Shown here piece after piece: positions 58,219-64,000 of a stretch of DNA of 64,000 nucleotides. The position numbers and the translations under genes are program-made. Each line of letters opens with the position of its first letter. Within the stretch, counting starts at the first letter, position 1. Source of the stretch: Nocardia sienata NBRC 100364 (GTDB lineage: Bacteria > Actinomycetota > Actinomycetes > Mycobacteriales > Mycobacteriaceae); assembly GCF_001613205.1 (NCBI RefSeq), contig NZ_BDBX01000005.1, forward strand, positions 1 through 64,000, in the 5' to 3' direction. The notes below the pieces were generated by a model. That model had not been told where the DNA came from. It saw nothing but the letters and a program-made list of their open reading frames with translations, and searched no databases.

Positions 58219-59052
58219 ATGCCACGAGTAGACATCGACTTCAGCGGTACCAATGTATTCGTCGCCGGCGGCACGAGCGGAATAAACCTCGGTATCGCCG
58301 AGGGATTCGCCGCCGCCGGCGCGCGGGTGGCAGTTATGAGCCGATCTCGGGAGAAGATCGATGCCGCAGTCGCGCGGCTTCGCGCGCTGGGCGCCGAGGC
58401 AACCGGCGCAGCCGCTGACGTGCGCGACCCCGAGGCCACGAGCGCGGCACTACACAGCGCTCACGCCGCATTCGGCGACATCGACGTGCTCGTGTCCGGC
58501 GCAGCCGGGAACTTTCCGGCAGCGGCCATGGACATGTCTCCCAATGGATTCCGCTCCGTGGTCGACATCGACCTGCTGGGCACCTACCACGTACTACGAA
58601 GTGCGTATCCACTCTTGCGTCGTCCGGGTGCGCTGGTCATCAACGTCTCTGCACCCCAGGCCTTCCTGCCCATGGCGATGCAGTCTCATGTGTGCGCGGC
58701 CAAGGCAGGCGTCGACATGCTCACCCGCGTACTGGCTCTGGAATGGGGCGCCGGCGGCGTCAGGGTCAATTCGGTGGTTCCCGGCGCGATCGAAGGAACC
58801 GAAGGTATGGACCGTCTCGCCCCTACCCAGGAGGCAAGAGACATCTTCACCGATGCCGTGCCGATCGGTCGGTGGGGCACACCAGGTGACCTCGCCGGAG
58901 CGTGCCTGTTCTTGGCCTCGCCGCTGGCCGACTACATCACCGGCGTCGTTCTACCAGTGGACGGCGGCATGGCGCTCGGCGGAGCAAGCAGCGCGATGGC
59001 CGAAATAGCAGCCTCCCATTCCCGAACTATAGGCAGTGGGCGGGGAAAGTGA
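58219..59052 (+). CDS. SDR family oxidoreductase (2,4-dienoyl-CoA reductase-like)
   Basis: 277 residues from ATG 58219 with GAAGGAG eight bases upstream. VFVAGGTSGINLGIAEGFAAAGARVAVMSR (cofactor, atypical GGTSGIN in place of GGGSGIG), SGAAGNFPAAAMDMSPNGFRSVVDIDLLGTYHV as in 2,4-dienoyl-CoA reductases, catalytic-region NVSAPQAFLPMAMQSHVCAAKAG. The usual Tyr of YxxxK is replaced (HVCAAKAG), as in dienoyl-CoA reductases. A role in unsaturated acyl-CoA oxidation with the neighbouring ligase is plausible. Confidence 0.87.
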   Translation: MPRVDIDFSGTNVFVAGGTSGINLGIAEGFAAAGARVAVMSRSREKIDAAVARLRALGAEATGAAADVRDPEATSAALHSAHAAFGDIDVLVSGAAGNFPAAAMDMSPNGFRSVVDIDLLGTYHVLRSAYPLLRRPGALVINVSAPQAFLPMAMQSHVCAAKAGVDMLTRVLALEWGAGGVRVNSVVPGAIEGTEGMDRLAPTQEARDIFTDAVPIGRWGTPGDLAGACLFLASPLADYITGVVLPVDGGMALGGASSAMAEIAASHSRTIGSGRGK

Positions 59053-59294
59053 CTGCAACTCCCCACCATGATCCCCTCGTATCCGAATGTCGGGGTGGCC
59101 GGCCGAACCCGCCGAGCGAAAGCCCCCCGCCCCGCAGCTCGATCCCAGCAGCCGGGCGGCAGTCGAGTCACCACCCCACTCCATCACCACGGCGGGCAAA
59201 GAAGGCCGACGCATGCGACCATTGCCGCACCCCGGTCGAACCAGCGTTCACGCTTCCCGTGCCAGAACCCATTCCCGTGTCGCCGCACACTCGC
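59053..59294. other. Gap between the SDR and WYL genes
   Basis: About 240 bases between convergent genes. No terminator-like stem as strong as the others and no gene is seen. A short plus-strand frame (CDHCRTPVEPAFTLP) looks zinc-ribbon-like but has no start and runs into the WYL gene antisense. Confidence 0.4.
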
Positions 59295-60299
59295 TCAGCC
59301 GCGCCGAGGCGGCCGCTTGTCGTCGAACCGCGCGCCCGGCCGGTCGGCGACCGCCGCGAGCAGGCGCCGCGCGAATGTTTCGAACCCGGCCAGGAAGCCG
59401 GCGGGCGCCGTCACGGTGAAATCGGTGTCGAGGAAGGCGAGTGCGCCGACCAGCCATTGCCAGGTGTCCAGCCGGACCGTGACAGCGGTGTGCCCACCAT
59501 CGTGCGCGACGATCTCGGCGTGCTGATAGGCCAGCACATCCGCGACCCGCTCCGGCCCGGCCGCTACCAGCAGATCGACGCGATGCTTACCGATATCCAG
59601 ACCGCGCTGCAGATAGTCGACAGCGGAATCGGCCGGGAGCGGCCGAGGCTCGTAGCGGGCACCAGTGCGCAGCAACTCGCCCACACGGTCCACCCGGAAC
59701 ACCCGCCAATCCGCGCGAGCGGTATCCCAGGCGAGCAGGTACCAGCGCAGATGCTGATGGATCTGGCGGTAGGGATGGACCCGCCGCGTGCTCGTCGCAC
59801 CGTGGACGTCGGTGTAGGTAAAGGTCACGATCTCACGGTCCGCGCTCGCGGCGGCCAGGGTCGCGAGGTGTTCCGGCGACACCGCGGGTGCGACCCTGCG
59901 GCCTGTGTCCAGACCGGCGCGGATCGCCGCCACCCGGGGCCGCAGCCGGGCGGGCAGGAACTGGTCGATCTTGCCGTAGGCGCGGGTCGCGGCGTCGTCG
60001 AGCCCGCCGGCGGTCGCGGGGCCGGTGGCGCCGAGCGCGGCCAGGCCGAGCAGGGTGGCGATCGCCTCGTCATCGTCGAGGTGCAGGGGCGGCATCGTGC
60101 GCCCGGCCCGCAGCCGGTAATAGCCGCCGGGACCCGGTCGCGTCTCGACCGGATAGCCGTAACCGCGCAGCCGCTCGATATCCCGACGCAGCGTCCGAGG
60201 GCTGCGACCGAGCCGGCGGGCCAGGTCCTCGCCCGAGTAGGCACGCCCGGTCTGCAGTGTCGACAACAGCGCCAGCATTCGTTCGGTCACATCCGCCAC
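59295..60299 (-). CDS. WYL-domain transcriptional regulator (YafY type)
   Basis: 334 residues from GTG 60299 (GGAAG ten bases upstream; GTG 60290 possible). N-terminal HTH: RMLALLSTLQTGRAYSGEDLARRLGRSPRTLRRDIERLRGYGYPV (8-52). WYL domain at about 155-220 (REIVTFTYTDVHGATSTRRVHPYRQIHQHLRWYLLAWDTARADWRVFRVDRV; the WYL triad is WYL in RWYLLAW). C-terminal WCX-like segment. WYL regulators often respond to DNA damage or nucleic acid. It is divergent from a uvrA-type gene 63 bases away. Confidence 0.92.
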   Translation of the reverse strand: MADVTERMLALLSTLQTGRAYSGEDLARRLGRSPRTLRRDIERLRGYGYPVETRPGPGGYYRLRAGRTMPPLHLDDDEAIATLLGLAALGATGPATAGGLDDAATRAYGKIDQFLPARLRPRVAAIRAGLDTGRRVAPAVSPEHLATLAAASADREIVTFTYTDVHGATSTRRVHPYRQIHQHLRWYLLAWDTARADWRVFRVDRVGELLRTGARYEPRPLPADSAVDYLQRGLDIGKHRVDLLVAAGPERVADVLAYQHAEIVAHDGGHTAVTVRLDTWQWLVGALAFLDTDFTVTAPAGFLAGFETFARRLLAAVADRPGARFDDKRPPRRG

Positions 60300-60362
60300 C
60301 GGTCCGATTCTTCCGTGAATCGCGGTCAGGATCCGGCCACATCTGTCCTTAGCGTCGAACCC

Positions 60363-62606
60363 ATGGCTACGAGCAGCATCGTCATTCGCGGCGCGCGCAC
60401 CCACAACCTGGCCGGTCTCGACCTCGATATCCCCCGCCACCGGCTGGTCGTCTTCGTCGGCCGCTCCGGGTCCGGTAAATCGTCCCTGGTCTTCGACACC
60501 GTGGCGGCGGAGGCCGGCTATCAGCTCAACGAGACCTTTCCCCCATTCGTGCGCAACCGGTTGCCGAAATGGGCGCGGCCGCCCGTCGACCGGATCGACG
60601 GGGTGTCGCCGGTGGTGGTGATCGATCAGCGGCGCATCGGCGGCAACGCCCGCTCGACGGTCGGCACGATCACCGACACCTGGACCTATCTGCGCCTGCT
60701 GTACTCCCGGATCGGAGAACCGTGGGTGGGGGAATCCGACCACTTCTCCTTCAACGAACCAGCGGGTATGTGCCCGGCCTGCGCCGGATTGGGCGAGGTC
60801 GTGGTGAGCGCGACCGAACGTTTCCTCGATCTCGACAGAAGCCTCGCCGACGGCGCGATTCTGCTACCCGGATTCGGCCACGGCGGTTACTGGTACGACC
60901 AGTACGCCGGTATCGGCGTCTTCGACCCCGACACCCCGCTGCGGGAGTGGGGAGAGACCGAGCGCGAGGCGTTGCTGTACGGCGGCTCCGCCGCGGCCCG
61001 GCTCGACCGGCGCCCACCCAAGGACTACGAGGGGATCGTCGAGCGGTTCGAACGCATCCACCTGCACACCTCCGACAACCTGTCCGAGCGCAAACAGGAG
61101 ACGATCCGTCGGTTCACCCGCTCCGAATGCTGCCCCGAATGCGGCGGTGACCGGCTGAACGAAGCGTCACGCGCCGTGACCGTGCTGGGCCGCACGATCG
61201 GTGAGATGGCCCGGATGGAGGTCGGGGAGCTAGCCGGCCTCGTCGCGACCATCCAGGTGCCACAGGTCGCACCGGTGGTCGAAGCGCTACACGCGCGGCT
61301 GGACGCGATGACCACCATCGGGCTCGGTTACCTCACTCTCGGGCGCGCCACCACGACCCTGTCCGGGGGCGAATCCCAGCGGATCAAAACGGTGAAACAC
61401 CTGGGTTCCAGCCTCGTCGAAATGACCTATGTGGTCGACGAACCGACCGTCGGCCTGCACCCCACGGATGTGGAATCGATGATCCGGCTGCTCACCCGGC
61501 TACGCGACAGCGGCAACAGCGTGCTGGTCGTCGAACACGATCCCGCCGTGATGGCGTCCGCCGATCAGATCGTGGAACTCGGTCCCGGCGGCGGCGCCGA
61601 AGGGGGACGGCTGATTTTCCAAGGCACATTCCCCGAGCTACGCGCCGCCGGCACACCCACGGCGCGTGCACTGGCGCGGCCGCGCGCCGCACGCCGGGAT
61701 CCGCGGCAAGCGACCGGAAAGCTCACCGTGGCCGAGGCGTACCGCAACAATCTGCGCGGCGTCACCGTCGATATCCCGACCGGCGTGCTGACCGTGCTGA
61801 CCGGAGTCGCGGGCTCCGGGAAATCCAGTCTGGCCGCCGAATTCGCCTCCCGGCACGAGGCGATAGCGCTCGACCAGAAGCCGGTGAGCGCCACTCGCCG
61901 ATCCACTCCCCTCACCTATACGGGTATCGCTCCCGCGATCCGCAAACTCTTCGCCCGGCGCAATGGGATGCCCACGGCGCTGTTCAGCGCCAACTCCGCG
62001 GGCGGCTGCCCGGCCTGCGGCGGACTCGGTGTCGTCCATACCGATCTCGCGTTCCTCGACGGCCAGGAAACCGTCTGCGACAGCTGCCACGGGCGACGCT
62101 TCACTCCCGAAGCACTCGCCCACACGGTGGAGGGCCTGTCCATCGCCGATATCGACGACCTCACCGTCGCCGAGGCCCTCGAACGCCTGCCCGAGCCGGC
62201 GATCACCCGGGCCTTGGAACGGCTCGCCGAAGTCGGACTCGGATACCTGCGGCTCGGTGAACCGCTGAGCGGACTGTCCGGCGGCGAATGCCAGCGGGTC
62301 AAGATCGCCCGAGAACTCCGGGAAGCCACCGGCTCCGCGGTATATCTGCTGGACGAACCGACGACCGGCCTGCATCCCGCCGATATCGAGACACTGCTGA
62401 GGGTGCTCGACGCCCTTGTGGACGCCGGCCACACCGTAGTGGTCATCGAACACAATCTCGAGGTCATCCGGCACGCGGACTGGCTGATCGACCTCGGTCC
62501 GGGCCCGGGCAGGCACGGCGGAACGGTGCTCTTCGAAGGCCCCGTGGCCCACTACACCGGCCACGCGACGCCCACCTCGCGGGCACTCGATGCCCTCGCG
62601 CAGTGA
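60363..62606 (+). CDS. Short UvrA-type ABC ATPase (class IIb, drug-resistance-like)
   Basis: 747 residues from ATG 60363, against about 950 for UvrA. Two ABC modules: Walker A VGRSGSGKSSL near 33-43 and GVAGSGKSSL near 480; signatures TLSGGESQRIKT and GLSGGECQRVKI; Walker B YVVDEPTVGLHP and YLLDEPTTGLHP. Zinc-knuckle Cys pairs are in CPACAGLG, CCPECGG, CPACGG and CDSCHG. The UvrB-binding region is absent, as in UvrA2/DrrC proteins linked to DNA-binding drug resistance. It is divergent from the WYL regulator, which probably controls it. Confidence 0.93.
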   Translation: MATSSIVIRGARTHNLAGLDLDIPRHRLVVFVGRSGSGKSSLVFDTVAAEAGYQLNETFPPFVRNRLPKWARPPVDRIDGVSPVVVIDQRRIGGNARSTVGTITDTWTYLRLLYSRIGEPWVGESDHFSFNEPAGMCPACAGLGEVVVSATERFLDLDRSLADGAILLPGFGHGGYWYDQYAGIGVFDPDTPLREWGETEREALLYGGSAAARLDRRPPKDYEGIVERFERIHLHTSDNLSERKQETIRRFTRSECCPECGGDRLNEASRAVTVLGRTIGEMARMEVGELAGLVATIQVPQVAPVVEALHARLDAMTTIGLGYLTLGRATTTLSGGESQRIKTVKHLGSSLVEMTYVVDEPTVGLHPTDVESMIRLLTRLRDSGNSVLVVEHDPAVMASADQIVELGPGGGAEGGRLIFQGTFPELRAAGTPTARALARPRAARRDPRQATGKLTVAEAYRNNLRGVTVDIPTGVLTVLTGVAGSGKSSLAAEFASRHEAIALDQKPVSATRRSTPLTYTGIAPAIRKLFARRNGMPTALFSANSAGGCPACGGLGVVHTDLAFLDGQETVCDSCHGRRFTPEALAHTVEGLSIADIDDLTVAEALERLPEPAITRALERLAEVGLGYLRLGEPLSGLSGGECQRVKIARELREATGSAVYLLDEPTTGLHPADIETLLRVLDALVDAGHTVVVIEHNLEVIRHADWLIDLGPGPGRHGGTVLFEGPVAHYTGHATPTSRALDALAQ

Positions 62607-62625
62607 CCGGCCGGTCCCGCGCTAC

Positions 62626-62675
62626 GAGCCCGGACCGGCGGTCGCGGCGCCGCTCGGGGCCGCCGGTCCGGGCTC
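62626..62675. terminator. Bidirectional terminator between uvrA-like and ligA genes
   Basis: GAGCCCGGACCGGCGG at 62626-62641 and its perfect complement CCGCCGGTCCGGGCTC at 62660-62675, with an 18-base loop. It lies between the stops of convergent genes. Confidence 0.85.
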
Positions 62676-62714
62676 GGCGGCTCCCCGATTCCGCGCGAAC
62701 GGCCCGGTCGAGGT

Positions 62715-64000
62715 CTAGATGACGCTCGCGGCGATCAGCAGGTTCCAGATCTCCTCCTGATCGGCGACCTCCACTCCCAGTTTCGCGGCCTTGGCCAGCT
62801 TGCTCTCGCCGACCCCCGCACCGGTGACGAGCAGGTCGGTATTCGCCGATACCGAGGACGCCACCGTGGCGCCGGCCTTCTCGCACAGGCGTTGGAACGT
62901 CGGGCGGGCGACCTTCTCCCCCGAGCGCGGATCGCTGATCGCCCCGGTGATCACCACCGTTTTGCCGTCCAGCGGCGCGCCCGCCGCGACGACCGGTGGT
63001 AGATCTTCCTCGAGCACATCCAGACTCACGCCCGCGGCGCGCAACCGCTCCATTTCCGGACGCAGGCGGGTGAGGTGCTCGACCAGGGAAGCCGCCACCT
63101 TCGGGCCGATATCCTCTACGGCCACGAGTCGTTCCTCGCCCGCGTCGGCGACCTCTTCCAGGGAGCGGAATCCCGCTCGGGCCAGGCGAGCGGCGGTGCC
63201 CTCGGAGGCCATCGGAATCGCCAGGCCGATCAGCGCGCGGCGCAGGCCCACCCGGCGGGCCGCGTCGACCGACTCGATCATGCGCGCGGCCGAGGTCTCG
63301 CCGATACGGTCGAACTCGAGCAGGCGCTCGGTGGTCAGCGTGTAGAAATCCGAAGGGCGCTCCAGGATGCCCGCCTCGGCCAGGCGCTCGATCCACACCT
63401 GGCCGAATGCCTCGATATCGGCCGCCGGCCGCGACGCCCAGTGGATGAGCCTGCGCACCGTCTGCGCGGGACAGGCGACGTTGGTGCAGAACAGTTCCCG
63501 GCTGTTGCCCTGCTCGGTCACCGGCTGCTCGCACGACGGACAGCCGGTGGGCGGCACGATTTCACGCTCGTCGCCGGTGCGTTTCGAGGCGTCGAGCACG
63601 CCGGCCACGAACGGGATCACATCGCCCGCGCGGCGCACCAGCACGGTGTCCCCGACCTTGATATCGCGGGCGCGGATCACCTGCTGGTTGGCCAGCGTCG
63701 CTTTCGTGACCGTGGTGCCGCCCACGAACACCGGCTCCAGCCAGGCGACCGGGACGATCTTGCCGGTTTTGCCGACGTCCCAGACCACCTCGTTGAGCAA
63801 GGTGGTCTTCTCCTCGGCGGCGAACTTGAACGCCAATGCGCCCCGCGGGCTGTTGGACCGGGTCCCCGCCGCGGCGTAGGCGTCGCGGTCGGCCAATCGC
63901 AGCACCGCGCCGTCGATGTCGTAGTCGAGGTCGTTGCGGCCCTGTTCGATCACGGTGATCGCCGCCTGTGCCTGCTCGGCGTCGGCGCACACCCGCATCT
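62715..64000 (-). CDS. ligA: NAD-dependent DNA ligase, C-terminal part (start beyond right edge)
   Basis: About 428 residues are visible. The end of the adenylation domain (LDYDIDGAVLRLADRD, FKFAAEEKTTLLNEV), the OB fold (VGKTGKIVPVAWLEPVFVGGTTVTKATLAN, RRAGDVIPFV), the zinc finger (CPSCEQP ... FCTNVACPAQ), the HhH domain (RIGETSAARMIESVDAARRVGLRRALIGLAIPM) and a BRCT domain (GKTVVITGAISDPRSGEKVARPTFQRLCEKAG) follow in order. The text differs clearly from mycobacterial LigA, so this may be a second paralogue (LigA2). The stop is at 62715-62717. Confidence 0.93.
   Translation of the reverse strand, partial: MRVCADAEQAQAAITVIEQGRNDLDYDIDGAVLRLADRDAYAAAGTRSNSPRGALAFKFAAEEKTTLLNEVVWDVGKTGKIVPVAWLEPVFVGGTTVTKATLANQQVIRARDIKVGDTVLVRRAGDVIPFVAGVLDASKRTGDEREIVPPTGCPSCEQPVTEQGNSRELFCTNVACPAQTVRRLIHWASRPAADIEAFGQVWIERLAEAGILERPSDFYTLTTERLLEFDRIGETSAARMIESVDAARRVGLRRALIGLAIPMASEGTAARLARAGFRSLEEVADAGEERLVAVEDIGPKVAASLVEHLTRLRPEMERLRAAGVSLDVLEEDLPPVVAAGAPLDGKTVVITGAISDPRSGEKVARPTFQRLCEKAGATVASSVSANTDLLVTGAGVGESKLAKAAKLGVEVADQEEIWNLLIAASVI

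Noticed and set aside
58902..62606. 1234-codon plus-strand frame that would extend the UvrA-like protein
   Set aside because: The first 487 codons are antisense to the SDR end and the WYL regulator; the family start is ATG 60363.
1..64000. CRISPR array, insertion sequence or origin of replication
   Set aside because: No regularly spaced repeats, transposase-like frames with terminal repeats, or DnaA-box clusters were seen.

Overview
The window is a stretch of high-GC actinobacterial chromosome. Gene content and order point to a mycolic-acid actinomycete, most likely Nocardia or a close relative such as Rhodococcus. Supporting signs are the pcaJI/pcaHGBLRF layout, a CmtR-like metal sensor, a mycobacterial-type radical SAM protein related to Rv2578c, many GTG/TTG starts and several likely leaderless transcripts. 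No intact insertion sequence, phage or CRISPR array was seen. Genes are dense, mostly in short, translationally coupled operons.

Layout. 1-14.2 kb: a Pro/Ala-rich repeat protein running off the left edge; an rsbQ-rsbP pair (stress sensing that feeds a sigma-B partner switch); an oxidoreductase, a thioesterase, an SDR, a YihY membrane protein and a DUF574 methyltransferase; a coupled HEAT-repeat/MerR-HEAT pair; CsbD, PhzF-like, metallophosphoesterase and small unknown genes. 14.2-14.55 kb: tRNA-like sequences, including a well-folded tRNA with the odd anticodon AUC, closed by a strong terminator. 14.7-18.4 kb: a StyA-like flavin monooxygenase and an atypical P450. 18.4-22.7 kb: LysR / MHS transporter / 3-hydroxybutyrate dehydrogenase / acetoacetyl-CoA synthetase, a ketone-body utilisation unit. 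22.7-28.7 kb: stress and redox genes (DUF2945, YceI/MarR, AraC, Hsp20 behind a CIRCE element, GNAT, ferric-reductase-like flavoprotein). 28.8-33.5 kb: a four-gene Dpp/Opp-type ABC importer behind a DtxR/IdeR-like box.

33.5-46.3 kb is the metabolic centre: an aromatic aldehyde dehydrogenase, pobA, a PcaK-type transporter with a divergent LysR, and pcaJI opposite pcaHGBL-R-F. Together these can take up 4-hydroxybenzoate and carry it through protocatechuate to succinyl-CoA and acetyl-CoA. 46.3-64 kb: an ATP-dependent DNA ligase, a histidine phosphatase, an FMN riboswitch with a RibH2-type lumazine synthase, a spore-photoproduct-lyase-like radical SAM protein, a SRPBCC protein, a D,D-carboxypeptidase, a CmtR-like sensor next to an internally deleted cation exporter, a TetR-controlled hydrolase/acyl-CoA synthetase/SDR set, a WYL regulator divergent from a short UvrA, and the C-terminal part of an NAD-dependent DNA ligase running off the right edge.

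The most notable themes are: (i) an RsbQP-type stress input in the same window as five sequences resembling sigma-B/SigF promoters (GGTTT-N15-GGGTAA type) in front of small stress-type genes; (ii) a DNA-binding HEAT-repeat regulator coupled to a second HEAT protein behind its own MerR-type dyad; (iii) an iron-box-linked peptide/opine-type ABC importer; (iv) several small ORFs (29, 52, 66 aa) that a length cutoff would miss; and (v) recent gene decay (a frameshifted enoyl-reductase fragment and a deleted cation exporter). All assignments are from reading the sequence; no database search was run.
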